The position numbers and the translations under genes are program-made. From Clostridia bacterium (GTDB lineage Bacteria; Bacillota; Clostridia; Acetivibrionales; STF1-152): 64,000 nt of DNA. Where the stretch lies: NCBI GenBank assembly GCA_028280575.1, contig JANQLN010000113.1, positions 1 through 64,000 on the forward strand, given 5' to 3'. The notes beneath the pieces are model-generated. The model saw nothing but the letters and a program-made list of their open reading frames with translations. It was not told the DNA's origin and did not search any database. Below, one piece after another: positions 54,854 through 64,000 of this stretch (position 1 is the stretch's first letter; every line of letters begins with the position of its first letter).

Positions 54854-57800
54854 CTATAATGCTATTGATTCCTCATTACAAAAAGAATAAATATATTTTC
54901 CTTTTACCTTTTTTCCAGTCAATTTTTCAAGTGCCATTGAATAGCAGTCGATCTGTATTTTATATTTCTCCCTAAGACGGTCTGTTTTACCCTCAGGAAC
55001 ATAATCTGTTTTGTAATCTATGAGCAAAATTCCGTCAGGTTCTTCAATATAACAATCTATTACTCCTTGGAGAAGCATGGTATCATACTCATATTTTTCC
55101 CGTTCCAGGTCCTTATAAAAATCAGTGCTTTTAATTTTATAATTAAAGGGTATTTCCCTGTTTACTCTTTCCGCATTCAACATTTTTTGCCCAAGCACAG
55201 ACTTAAAAAAGTTCTCTATTTTTTTTATCTCAACCGTTTCTGCCTGCTGCTTTGTTAACAAGTCATTTTCTTTCATCTTGTTTATCTCATTTTCTATTTC
55301 TTCGTAAGTACCTACATTTTTTAATTCTACATGCTGCATTACAAAATGAAGTATTGTACCCTTTTCAGCAGCATCCAGTCCTTTATTTTCCTCAAGAAAC
55401 ATGGGTTTTTTTACCAATCGAGGCGCATATAGCGTAAATGGCATATATTCATCCTGGTTATCAAGTGAGAAGCGTTTTTTAAGTTCGGTAACAGATAATT
55501 TTGTGGGTATACTTGCCGCTTTCTTATATGCATATTCCCAGTTAAGCCTTCTTTCAATTTCATCCGAATATTTAGTAAAAGGCTTCTTAATATCCTTTTC
55601 TTCCAGTCGTTTAATTGATTCCTTTTCAATAGACTTATTTTTACTTATATTTAATATTATGGAACTTTTATTCCATATCTCTATTTTCCATTTTGAAGGA
55701 TCATCAATCCGAGAGTAATTATTTCTTCCATTAATTCCGGCCCAGCTTCTTAAATTTTTACTGCTTTCATGTCTTATAAGAGCAAAGGCCATCCAATCAA
55801 TATAGCTTTCACTTCTTAGCATTTCATATTCAGGAAGCTTAATCTTATCCAGCTTAAGGCACTTTGACCATCTGTTGCAAGCTTTTTTCAAATCCTTTAC
55901 CACACCTGTCATAATAAGCTTTTCCCTTGCCCTTGTAAGCGCAACATAAAGGATTCTCATCTCCTCTGAAAGGCTTTCCACTTTTATTTTGTACTTTAAC
56001 GCATATTTTGCAATTGAAGGATAAGTAATCCTTTTTTTATAATCTACAAAATCGGGTCCAAATCCAATATCCTGGTGCAGTAAAATCTTGTCATTCATAT
56101 CCTGCAGGTTAAATCTCTTTCCACATCCCGACAGTATCACTACAGGGAATTCAAGGCCTTTACTTTTATGTATGCTCATTATTCTTACTACATTTTCATT
56201 TTCCCCCAGTATCCTGGCACTCCCCATATCTCCTCTACTTGCAATAAGCTTGTCCACAAAGTTTATGAAATTAAAAAGCCCTTTATAGCTGGATTCTTCA
56301 AACTGCCTTGCCCTTTCAAACAATATTTTCAAATTAGCCTGTCTCTGCCTCCCTCCCGGCATTGCACCTGCAAAGGCATAATAGCCTGTATCATCATACA
56401 AATACCATATGAGCCTGTCAGTTGACATATATATGGCTTTATCACGCCATTTATCAAGTTTTGTAAGAAATCCGGCTGCTTTTTTCGAAGTTTCCGTATT
56501 ATTATTTGCAAGCTTTTTAAGCGCTATATATATGCAAGATTTTCTGTCGGTAAGCCTTAAGTCTATTAAATCATCCGGTGTAAATGAAGCTATGGGTGAG
56601 CGCAGAACCGCAAGCAGCGGAATATCTTGTAGTGGATTGTCTATTATCTGAAGCAGTGAAAGCATGATCTTAACTTCAATTGTCTTAAAAAACCCTGTTC
56701 CGATATCTGCATATGCGGGTATCCCATGTATTGTCATCTCATCCATAAATACATCCGCCAGGTTTTTTGTAGACCTTAACAAGATTACGATATCTCTGTA
56801 TTCTAAAGGCCTGTATTTATTATTACCCTTATCAAATATTCTAAAAACCTTACCTTCACTATCAGTATTTACAAGTTTTTTTATCCTGTCGGCCACTACT
56901 TTTGCCTCACATTGAATAAAATCAGGCCTATCTTCCTGTTCACCCGGTCCAACATAAGCATTATCAGCTCCATATTCATCTTTAAGGTCAATTATATGAA
57001 GCTCAGTACATCCTCGGGCGTAAGAATCCTCTTTGTCCAAAGGTTCAAATACTGCTCCTGCATTTAAAGCTTCTTCATCATTATAATCAAGCTCGCCAAC
57101 TGCTTCAGACATTATTTGCCTGAATATGAAATTTACACTGTCCACAACCCCAATGCGGCTCCTGAAATTTTTGAACAGCTTTATTTTTAAATTTTTATCC
57201 CCTTCAAGAGAAGAATAATTATTATACTTTTCCAGAAATAAATCAGGCTTTGCCTGCCTGAACCTGTATATGCTCTGCTTTACATCTCCCACCATAAACA
57301 TATTGGGCGTCTCTTCTTCCGCCCTTGACACTGTTTTTAATATAATCTCCTGGATAAAATTGCTGTCCTGGTATTCATCAACCATTACTTCTTCGAATTT
57401 CTTCTTTAACAAAACTGCAACCTCCGAAGGATAAACTACTCCATTTTCATCTCTGACCGTAAGCACATGAAGGCAAAAATGCTCCAGATCATTAAAGTCA
57501 ACAAGTGATTTGCTTCTTTTCTTTTTATCATATCTTTCCTTAAATTCCTTAACCAGATCACCCAGGCAGACAATAAGCGGATACAGGCTTTGCAATTCAT
57601 TCCTTATTCCATCAGAGTCAAATGCAAAAATATCGTCGGAAATCTTTTTTATTCTCTTTTTCATATCATCTCTGGCAAGAATTACACTCTCTTTGACAGC
57701 TTCATCTACATCTTTACCGCAGCGTTTCAAACGGCTAAATTCAAAACCTGAAAAAATATTGTAAACAATATCCCATTTATCTGCTATGTCCTCTTTACAT

Positions 57801-58597
57801 GAATTCAAAACCATCTCTATATTTTTCTTATCCTCCATAAAAACCGGAATGTACGATTCAAGCCCTTCCGTTCCGTTAATTAATTCGATTGCCCCTTCCA
57901 TTATGCTTTTCAATCCGTTCAATTCTACTATAATATTTTCAATTAGTACCTTTCCCCACACCGTATCTGCAAAATCCGAACCCTTGCATAAATTAAACTG
58001 TCCGGCATGTTTTTCAATCCATTCATCCGGCCACGGATGGCTTTGAATAAATTCAAAAATATCCAGTACCATTTTCTGCAGCACTTTATCATCCCTGTTC
58101 CCACTATAGCTTTCCAAAAGCTTGAAAAAAGTATCATCTTCCTCTGTCCTGTCATATATGTCATTAAATAACTCTTCCAGCACTTCCGTTTTCATTAATA
58201 GTCCTTCCGTCTGATCCGCAATTCTAAAGTCAGGATCCAAATCTATCATTTCAAAATTATTTTTAATTACATCAAGGCAAAAAGAATGTATGGTTGTTAT
58301 GCTTGACTTATTAAGCAGCGTGAGCTGCCGCTGCAGCACCCTGGATCCGGGATACTTTTCCAAAGAAGCAGATATGGCCTCAGCTATCCTGCTTTTCATT
58401 TCAGTGGCGGCTGCATTTGTAAAAGTAACTACCAACAGCCTGTCAATATCAACAGGGTCTTTGGAATCTGTTATCTTTTTAATAATTCTCTCAACCAGCA
58501 CGGCAGTCTTTCCTGCACCCGCCGCAGCCGCAACCAAAAGATTGCAGCCCTTTTTTGTTATGGCGTTCAACTGCTCTTTAGTCCATTTATTGCCCAT
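54854..58597 (-). CDS. addA: AddA helicase/nuclease subunit
   Basis: AddA is the helicase and nuclease subunit of AddAB, the Gram-positive counterpart of RecBCD for double-strand break repair. The 1247-residue protein starts MGNKWTKEQLNAITKKG and has Walker A AAAGAGKTAVLVERI, helicase motifs including VDEYQDSNFIQE and the later RIMSIHKSKGLEFPVV, and a C-terminal nuclease domain with GVIDCYIEEPDGILLIDYKTDYV. The start is set at ATG 58597, overlapping the last bases of addB by 11; an in-frame GTG at 58606 is an alternative. It follows addB. Confidence 0.97.
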   Translation of the reverse strand: MGNKWTKEQLNAITKKGCNLLVAAAAGAGKTAVLVERIIKKITDSKDPVDIDRLLVVTFTNAAATEMKSRIAEAISASLEKYPGSRVLQRQLTLLNKSSITTIHSFCLDVIKNNFEMIDLDPDFRIADQTEGLLMKTEVLEELFNDIYDRTEEDDTFFKLLESYSGNRDDKVLQKMVLDIFEFIQSHPWPDEWIEKHAGQFNLCKGSDFADTVWGKVLIENIIVELNGLKSIMEGAIELINGTEGLESYIPVFMEDKKNIEMVLNSCKEDIADKWDIVYNIFSGFEFSRLKRCGKDVDEAVKESVILARDDMKKRIKKISDDIFAFDSDGIRNELQSLYPLIVCLGDLVKEFKERYDKKKRSKSLVDFNDLEHFCLHVLTVRDENGVVYPSEVAVLLKKKFEEVMVDEYQDSNFIQEIILKTVSRAEEETPNMFMVGDVKQSIYRFRQAKPDLFLEKYNNYSSLEGDKNLKIKLFKNFRSRIGVVDSVNFIFRQIMSEAVGELDYNDEEALNAGAVFEPLDKEDSYARGCTELHIIDLKDEYGADNAYVGPGEQEDRPDFIQCEAKVVADRIKKLVNTDSEGKVFRIFDKGNNKYRPLEYRDIVILLRSTKNLADVFMDEMTIHGIPAYADIGTGFFKTIEVKIMLSLLQIIDNPLQDIPLLAVLRSPIASFTPDDLIDLRLTDRKSCIYIALKKLANNNTETSKKAAGFLTKLDKWRDKAIYMSTDRLIWYLYDDTGYYAFAGAMPGGRQRQANLKILFERARQFEESSYKGLFNFINFVDKLIASRGDMGSARILGENENVVRIMSIHKSKGLEFPVVILSGCGKRFNLQDMNDKILLHQDIGFGPDFVDYKKRITYPSIAKYALKYKIKVESLSEEMRILYVALTRAREKLIMTGVVKDLKKACNRWSKCLKLDKIKLPEYEMLRSESYIDWMAFALIRHESSKNLRSWAGINGRNNYSRIDDPSKWKIEIWNKSSIILNISKNKSIEKESIKRLEEKDIKKPFTKYSDEIERRLNWEYAYKKAASIPTKLSVTELKKRFSLDNQDEYMPFTLYAPRLVKKPMFLEENKGLDAAEKGTILHFVMQHVELKNVGTYEEIENEINKMKENDLLTKQQAETVEIKKIENFFKSVLGQKMLNAERVNREIPFNYKIKSTDFYKDLEREKYEYDTMLLQGVIDCYIEEPDGILLIDYKTDYVPEGKTDRLREKYKIQIDCYSMALEKLTGKKVKGKYIYSFCNEESIAL

Positions 58598-61500
58598 TAC
58601 CCTCACCTATCTCATTTCCTATCATCTTCCATACCTGCCCGTCATCCATGTCATTTATAATCCTGTATTTATTGTCTTTAAGTATTTTGTCAAACTGGCA
58701 TATAGCAGTGTAACCACAATAATCACATGAGGTTGTTTTTTTGTTTTTATACGGTTTAATTGCTATTTCACCGTTTACCATTTCTTCTCCAATTTCCTTT
58801 AGAAGTTTTTTAACATGCATGCTTAAAAGATTAAACTGCTTAAGCGTAGCCACCTTGGAGCTTTTACTTAAAACATCACCCTTGTTTATTCTCGCTGGAA
58901 TAATCAATGAATTCCCATCTATTTCATTGTCCATATTCCTTATAAGCTTTACATCTGCAAGCAGCAGTCCCTTCATCCTGAGCTTTTTCATAATTTCAAG
59001 CTCAATCTCTTCTTCCTTCAAGCCTGCTCCATTTTTAACAAGAGGGTCGTCAAGGCTAAAATACAGCATTCCCGCAGGCAAACATGAGACAGCAGAACCG
59101 TCCCCTGTCTCATCTGGCCTGCATAGGGCTTCAAGGTATGTTATCAGCTGTATCTGCATTCCGTGGTAAACATCTGAAAGCTTGAATTCCTTACTGCCTG
59201 ATTTGTAGTCTACAATCCTTAAATATTTACCTTCATCCGTTTCCATCATATCCACCCTGTCTATTCTTCCCTGGAGCTTTATTTCACGGCCGGAAGATAA
59301 TTTTATTGTTATAGGAGGATATGTTGAGTTTACGTCTCCAAAATTTATTTCATATCCTACAGGAGTAAAACAGCTCCTGCCGATATGTTGTGCAATAAGC
59401 CACACAGCTCTTGAGACAACACGTTTAAGTCTTACTGCGAGGCTTTTATATCTTGCCGATCTGCCAAAAACAGATCCTTTGACGTTTTTCAACATTTCAT
59501 TGATTATTACGGATACTTTTTCTTCACACCATTTTTTGTCTGCTTCCTTCCAGCTCAAACCTCCCATTTCTATATTTCCAGATATTCTTTCAATAACTGC
59601 GTGCATAAATGTGCCAATATCAGGTGGATTTAATCTATATATCCTTCTCTCTTTTGCACCAAGGCCAAACTGGATATAATAGGAAAATGGACAGGCTGAA
59701 AATTTTTCAAGCCGTGAAACGCTTGAATATAGAGTATCTCCATAAAGATTATTTATCCTGTCCCGGCTTACAGGCTCTACAAGATTGGAATAAAAAAGAC
59801 CTTTCATTGCCGTATGGACTTTTTCTTCCCATTGCGGATTTTTCGAATACCATCTGAAAACATCCCACCACAAATCAGGTATATCCGTTCCGTCACCGTT
59901 TTTTCTCATGGCTTTTATCATTTCATTAAAAACAGGTGCCAGACTGTTTAAACGTGAAATAGTTTCATGCTCAGAGGTTAGATTTGTTATATCGCTTTTT
60001 TCCATAAGCTCAGGGAATATCTTTTTCATACGTGATACAATAATGGAAGGCCTCAATGTCCTGCCTTCATGGTCTGCAATCGGATAGCTTATAAATAAGT
60101 ATTTTTGAGCTTTAGTCAAAGACATATAAACCATATACTGCTCTTCAAAGGCTTTAGTCCTTGTATCACTTGCTATCTCTATCCCTGCCTCTTTCAATCT
60201 TGTTCGATCGCCATCTGATAAAAGTCCTTCATTTTCTGCTCCTGAAGGAAAAACTCCGTCATTTACTCCAATTATAAAGAGTGCTTTAACAGAATGGCTC
60301 CTGGTCCTTTCAACGCTCCCAACCAGAACCTGGTCCAATGATGGTGGAATAAATCCTGTTTTATATTCACCAATGCCAATTTTAAATATATCTGAAAACT
60401 TTTTTAACCCTACCTTTTCATCTCCCATAACTTCTGCAATTTGATCCAGTACTCCCATCACTATATTCCAAACCTGGCTATACTCATTTGCAGCGCCATG
60501 CTCTCCGTCTGCCTGGAACTTATTTATCCTTTTTTCTACCTTTTGAGGTATTCCCAGCTCAACCATGAACTCATATACTGCACTGCAAAATCTCCTTACC
60601 CCGGTTTTTCCCCTGGTTTTCATACGAAAAGCATTTAAGGGTTTAATTATTTCATTTCTTATGCAATTAACTAAATGGAGCAGGCTGCTTTCATCCTCTT
60701 TCTTGTAATCGTCAAAGGACATTTTAGTCCTGTAATTCCAAAAAGCCTCGTCAGTCCAGATTCCACCCCTTATGCCGCAGGCAAGAACATAGTTTTCTAT
60801 TAAATCTGTCTCTTCCATATTTACATTGGTAAGTCCGGTTTTGAGATAACGGAAAACCGCTTCATATGACCAATTGCTTACAAAAATATCAAACATTGAA
60901 GTTATCATCCTGATAACGCAATGATCCTTAATATCATTTTTTCTATCTATAAAGTGGGGTATGCCAAACTCATTAAAAACTACATTTATAAGCTTGTAGT
61001 ATTCGTCAAGATTTCTTAAAACTACTGCGATATCCTTGTATCTTAATCCTTTATCCCTGCACAGTGTTATTATTTCATGCGCCGTATTTTCTATCTCAGA
61101 ATATATGTTCGTCGATATAAGCAAGCTTATATTCCTGGTTTTTTTTTGATGCCGCTTGTAAGGAAATGAAAAAAAATATTTTTCCAGGTGGGCAGCCTCT
61201 TCATTATCGCGAAACCTGTATATTGGATTATCTTCCAATTTTATGGGAGTTTCAATCTTAACCCCCAATTCCAAAGCAGTTTTCCAAAGCTTATTATACA
61301 CGGATTTTACCGTCTGGAAAATATCTGTAATATCATATTGATTTTCGTCTTCCAGACAGTCGGTGCAAAGGCATATGCTGACTCTTTCAGCTTTTGCTAA
61401 AAGCCTTGCTATAACTTCGTATTCCTGTGGCGTAAATCCTGAAAAACCGTCGATCCAAATTTCAGCTCCTGTGAATCTGTCTGTACTATCCATTTTTTTA

Positions 61501-62054
61501 ACAAGCATCGTCAAATCGTCGTCAACATCCCTGTAGCTTTCATTGACAGCCTTTTCAAATTCTTCATATATAACGGAAAGTTCTTTTAATTTGCCCTTTA
61601 GCATATCTCCTTCCGGTAAATTCTCCTGCACCAGGTTTAAAGCTTCCGGTGTAACATTATGCCTTTTAAATTCCGTTATTATTTCTGATATAGTATTTAC
61701 AAAACCCTGCTTATCAATAACTTTCAACAGAACACTGATTTTATTTTTCATTCTTTCAAGTATTCTATGTATTATTATGCATTTGCCTGCAGAATTAATG
61801 TGGGGATATGTAATACCTCCCGTCTCGTTAAATACCCTGTAAGCCATCCTCCTGAAGCTTAACACTTCACTTTTTATTATACCCGGACTTTCAAGCATAT
61901 CAATAAGGCTCCTCTCGGCCTGGAGTGTGAACTGCTCAGGTACCAAAAGCACAATGGGGGCTTGTTTGCCGCTCTCAATTTTAGATTTTATTTCATTAAG
62001 ACAATAGTGGGATTTACCACTTCCTGCCCTTCCGTATATAATCCTCAGACTCAA
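58587..62054 (-). CDS. addB: AddB nuclease/helicase-like subunit
   Basis: AddB is the second AddAB subunit and carries the second nuclease and the recombination hotspot (Chi) recognition. The 1155-residue protein begins RIIYGRAGSGKSHYCLNEI (Walker A), has an inactivated helicase-like central part, and has the iron-sulfur cluster cysteines at SACPFSYYIQ and near the end in TSCDYCGYTAICQFD. The nuclease motif region is RIDRVDMMETDEGKYLRIVDYKSG. The start is TTG at 62054, with AGGCGG 9 bases upstream. It is the first gene of the addB-addA operon. Confidence 0.97.
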   Translation of the reverse strand: MSLRIIYGRAGSGKSHYCLNEIKSKIESGKQAPIVLLVPEQFTLQAERSLIDMLESPGIIKSEVLSFRRMAYRVFNETGGITYPHINSAGKCIIIHRILERMKNKISVLLKVIDKQGFVNTISEIITEFKRHNVTPEALNLVQENLPEGDMLKGKLKELSVIYEEFEKAVNESYRDVDDDLTMLVKKMDSTDRFTGAEIWIDGFSGFTPQEYEVIARLLAKAERVSICLCTDCLEDENQYDITDIFQTVKSVYNKLWKTALELGVKIETPIKLEDNPIYRFRDNEEAAHLEKYFFSFPYKRHQKKTRNISLLISTNIYSEIENTAHEIITLCRDKGLRYKDIAVVLRNLDEYYKLINVVFNEFGIPHFIDRKNDIKDHCVIRMITSMFDIFVSNWSYEAVFRYLKTGLTNVNMEETDLIENYVLACGIRGGIWTDEAFWNYRTKMSFDDYKKEDESSLLHLVNCIRNEIIKPLNAFRMKTRGKTGVRRFCSAVYEFMVELGIPQKVEKRINKFQADGEHGAANEYSQVWNIVMGVLDQIAEVMGDEKVGLKKFSDIFKIGIGEYKTGFIPPSLDQVLVGSVERTRSHSVKALFIIGVNDGVFPSGAENEGLLSDGDRTRLKEAGIEIASDTRTKAFEEQYMVYMSLTKAQKYLFISYPIADHEGRTLRPSIIVSRMKKIFPELMEKSDITNLTSEHETISRLNSLAPVFNEMIKAMRKNGDGTDIPDLWWDVFRWYSKNPQWEEKVHTAMKGLFYSNLVEPVSRDRINNLYGDTLYSSVSRLEKFSACPFSYYIQFGLGAKERRIYRLNPPDIGTFMHAVIERISGNIEMGGLSWKEADKKWCEEKVSVIINEMLKNVKGSVFGRSARYKSLAVRLKRVVSRAVWLIAQHIGRSCFTPVGYEINFGDVNSTYPPITIKLSSGREIKLQGRIDRVDMMETDEGKYLRIVDYKSGSKEFKLSDVYHGMQIQLITYLEALCRPDETGDGSAVSCLPAGMLYFSLDDPLVKNGAGLKEEEIELEIMKKLRMKGLLLADVKLIRNMDNEIDGNSLIIPARINKGDVLSKSSKVATLKQFNLLSMHVKKLLKEIGEEMVNGEIAIKPYKNKKTTSCDYCGYTAICQFDKILKDNKYRIINDMDDGQVWKMIGNEIGEGNGQ

Positions 62055-62089
62055 ATTATTGACCGCCTTAAAAATCCGCCTTTTTATCC

Positions 62090-62118
62090 ATTATAATTGA
62101 ACGTAAGTTCACATGCAA
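62090..62118 (-). promoter_or_regulatory. Putative sigma-A promoter of addBA
   Basis: On the minus strand TTGCAT (62113-62118) and TATAAT (62090-62095) are 17 bases apart, 36 bases before the addB TTG. It lies in the 240-base divergent region shared with the ABC exporter. Confidence 0.65.
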
Positions 62119-62234
62119 TAAATTATATTTTCCCCAATTTTTAAAATAGGTATAAATTTAAGCGTATAATGAAACATTTATCAGTCCAATCATTAAGAAA
62201 ATGCTCAAAATTATATTGCCCGGCAAAAATTATG

Positions 62235-62263
62235 TTCCAATAGCGGCCATACAATGATATAAT
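62235..62263 (+). promoter_or_regulatory. Putative promoter of the ABC exporter gene
   Basis: TATAAT (62258-62263) is perfect. The -35 TTCCAA (62235-62240, 17 bases upstream) is weak. It is about 32 bases before the start codon at 62295. Confidence 0.45.
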
Positions 62264-62294
62264 ACTTACTGTATTTTTTTTTGGAGATTATGCT

Positions 62295-64000
62295 ATGGAT
62301 AGATTCAAATACATAAAAGAATTATTTTGGCAGCATAAATACAAATATCTGGCCGGTATAATCTGTTTGATTATAGTTGACATATTGCAGCTTTTTCTTC
62401 CAAAAGTATTCGGCCTGGTTACTGATGAATTGGAATCAGGAAGTTTAGAAAGATCCGGCTTGTTTCGTTATGCATCCATAGTTTTTTTAATAGCTTTGTC
62501 TATTGCTTTGATGAGATTTCTGTGGAGGTATTTGATTTTCGGTTCTGCCATAAAAATCGAAACACTTTTGCGTAACAAATTTTATTCCCATCTTCAAAAA
62601 ATGTCCGTAAATTATTACAACAATAATAAAACCGGTGACCTCATGGCACACGCCACAAATGACCTTAACAATATAAGGATGGCTACAGGTCCCGGAATAG
62701 CAGTTGCATTTGACAGCACACTTATTCCCATTGTGGCTGTTGCAATGATGCTTAATACCGTAGGGTATAAGCTTACTTTCGCTGCTTTCACTCCTATTTT
62801 AATGCTTGGGATAATAATTGCAGTTTTTGTACGGAAAATGCACAGGACCGTTGAGAATATGCAGGAAGCGTTTTCCTCCCTTACGGAGACAGCCAGAGAA
62901 AACTTTTCCGGAATAAGGGTAGTAAAATCGTTTACCCAAGAAATAAAAGAGATAGCAAAATTTCAAAAATCCAACCAGCATAACAAGGAAATGAATATAA
63001 GGTATATACGGATTATGAGCATGCTGCATCCGATTATTCTTTCAATCTCCGCACTGTCGTTTGCCATAGCTTTGCTGTTTGGAGGCATCGCAGTTATATA
63101 CGGCGATATAACACTGGGCGATTTCATAGCTTTCAATGGCTATCTGGGAATGCTGGTATGGCCTATTGCCGCCATGGGATGGCTTACCAGCCTTTTTCAA
63201 AGGGGTTCTGTTTCACTAAAGAGGATAAACAAAATACTGGATATATTCCCTGAAATAACTGATAATGAGCATACAAAAAACATAAAAAAAATTGACGGTA
63301 CAATTGAATTTAAAAACCTGGATTTTTCTTATCCCGGCAATAAAAACAAAATACTTGAAAATATAAACCTTAAGGTTGAAAAGGGCAAAACACTTGCCGT
63401 AGTGGGTAAAACCGGAAGCGGTAAAACAACACTGGCAAACTTGATACCACGGCTTTTCGGTGTGGAAAAGGGCATGCTCTCAATTGACGGGACAGATATT
63501 AATGAAATTCCTTTGACATTACTTAGAAACAGTATTGGCTATGTCCCACAGGATGCATTTTTATTTTCTACAACTATTAAAGAAAACATTGACTTTTACA
63601 GGAATGCGTCCGTTGGAGAAATTGAAGAAGCAGCAAAAACCGCAGATGTTTACGACAATATAATTAAATTTCCCCATAGATTTGATACTGTTGTGGGAGA
63701 AAGAGGAATAACATTGTCAGGCGGTCAAAAACAGCGGATTTCAATTTCTCGCGCTATTATTGGCAATCCGTCCATACTAATACTGGATGACTGCCTGTCT
63801 GCCGTTGATACACAGACAGAGGAAAAAATTCTTAAAAAGCTGTCGGAAGTAATCAAACATAGAACAACGATTATAATATCACATAGAATATCAACAATTA
63901 AAAATGCGGATGAAATCATTGTCCTGGAGGAAGGAAAAATTGCTGAAAGAGGAACTCACAGCCTCCTGCTTGATAAAAAAGGAATCTACCATGAGCTTTA
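62295..64000 (+). CDS. ABC exporter half-transporter with degenerate ATP site (3' truncated)
   Basis: 568 codons lie within the window. Six transmembrane segments occupy the first 300 residues, followed by an ATPase domain with Walker A GKTGSGKTT, signature LSGGQKQRISISRA and Walker B ILILDDCLSAVD, in which the catalytic Glu is replaced by Asp, and the switch His in ISHRIST. Asp at this position is typical of the degenerate subunit of heterodimeric exporters such as BmrC/YheI and TM287, so a partner subunit is expected next. ATG at 62295 follows GGAG by 8 bases. The end is cut by the window edge. The substrate is unknown. Confidence 0.93.
   Translation, partial: MDRFKYIKELFWQHKYKYLAGIICLIIVDILQLFLPKVFGLVTDELESGSLERSGLFRYASIVFLIALSIALMRFLWRYLIFGSAIKIETLLRNKFYSHLQKMSVNYYNNNKTGDLMAHATNDLNNIRMATGPGIAVAFDSTLIPIVAVAMMLNTVGYKLTFAAFTPILMLGIIIAVFVRKMHRTVENMQEAFSSLTETARENFSGIRVVKSFTQEIKEIAKFQKSNQHNKEMNIRYIRIMSMLHPIILSISALSFAIALLFGGIAVIYGDITLGDFIAFNGYLGMLVWPIAAMGWLTSLFQRGSVSLKRINKILDIFPEITDNEHTKNIKKIDGTIEFKNLDFSYPGNKNKILENINLKVEKGKTLAVVGKTGSGKTTLANLIPRLFGVEKGMLSIDGTDINEIPLTLLRNSIGYVPQDAFLFSTTIKENIDFYRNASVGEIEEAAKTADVYDNIIKFPHRFDTVVGERGITLSGGQKQRISISRAIIGNPSILILDDCLSAVDTQTEEKILKKLSEVIKHRTTIIISHRISTIKNADEIIVLEEGKIAERGTHSLLLDKKGIYHEL

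Noticed and set aside
62190-62232. Possible further copy of the interspersed repeat upstream of the ABC exporter
   Set aside because: Only ATTAAGAAAAT and a few scattered bases match; not enough to support a copy.
1-64000. CRISPR arrays, prophage genes or known defence systems
   Set aside because: No regularly spaced direct repeats, cas genes, phage structural genes or restriction-modification genes were seen.

Overview
The window looks like a chromosomal segment of a low-GC, spore-forming anaerobe of the class Clostridia. The evidence is: a SpoIIP spore-cortex hydrolase, a PPi-dependent pyruvate phosphate dikinase, AddAB instead of RecBCD, a CIRCE-controlled hrcA-grpE-dnaK-dnaJ operon, a 2-hydroxyacyl-CoA dehydratase activase-type iron-sulfur protein, a CBO0543-family membrane protein, AGGAGG-type ribosome binding sites and A/T-rich spacers. 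A relative of the plant-fibre-degrading clostridia (Ruminiclostridium/Acetivibrio group) is my inference, suggested by PPDK and a family 3 beta-glycosidase; the sequence alone does not prove it.

Layout. 1-2.3 kb: an ISLre2-family transposase, inverted repeats and a small unknown gene. 2.4-12 kb (minus strand): ppdK, glyS, then the conserved chain yicC-remA-gmk-rpoZ-coaBC. 10.4-23 kb (minus strand): the block spoIIP, small membrane protein, lepA, PHP phosphatase, hemW, hrcA-grpE-dnaK-dnaJ-prmA-rsmE, with a textbook CIRCE operator and sigma-A promoter ahead of hrcA. 23-31 kb (minus strand): hisS-aspS-lepB and a 1428-residue fusion of two activase domains with dehydratase-like domains. 31-36.6 kb: a plus-strand carbohydrate operon (LacI-type regulator, ThuA-like protein, Gfo/Idh/MocA dehydrogenase), a 44-residue Gly/Cys-rich peptide gene, and a convergent GH3 glycosidase. 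36.7-41 kb (minus strand): a cupin gene and the riboflavin operon ribD-ribE-ribBA-ribH under an FMN riboswitch with its own terminator. 41-50 kb: mixed accessory genes (LysE-type exporter, AEC transporter, CysK-like synthase, nitroreductase, DegT aminotransferase, AlkA-like glycosylase, FAD oxidoreductase, CBO0543 protein, DUF72 protein), with decayed gene pieces between them. 50.7-54.7 kb: tRNA-Thr(CGT), a TetR-ABC exporter pair, radC and a coiled-coil gene built on 21-bp repeats. 54.8-62 kb: addA and addB. 62.3 kb to the end: the start of a heterodimer-type ABC exporter subunit, cut by the window edge.

The main unexpected signals are these. (i) An interspersed repeat with nested inverted arms (complete at 44043-44160, related pieces near 44.2, 21.1, 13.4 and 1.86 kb). 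(ii) Genes that seem to begin at non-ATG/GTG/TTG codons behind good ribosome binding sites: ATT for lepB, ATA for the LacI-type regulator. (iii) A 39-bp perfect-armed palindrome over the start of that regulator's transcript. (iv) A frameshifted AraC-type HTH relic between the riboflavin operon and lysE. (v) Possible coding debris, including a short stretch resembling ppdK, upstream of tRNA-Thr. No CRISPR array, prophage or clear defence system is visible. I found no convincing new multi-gene system; most genes are ordinary clostridial housekeeping genes.
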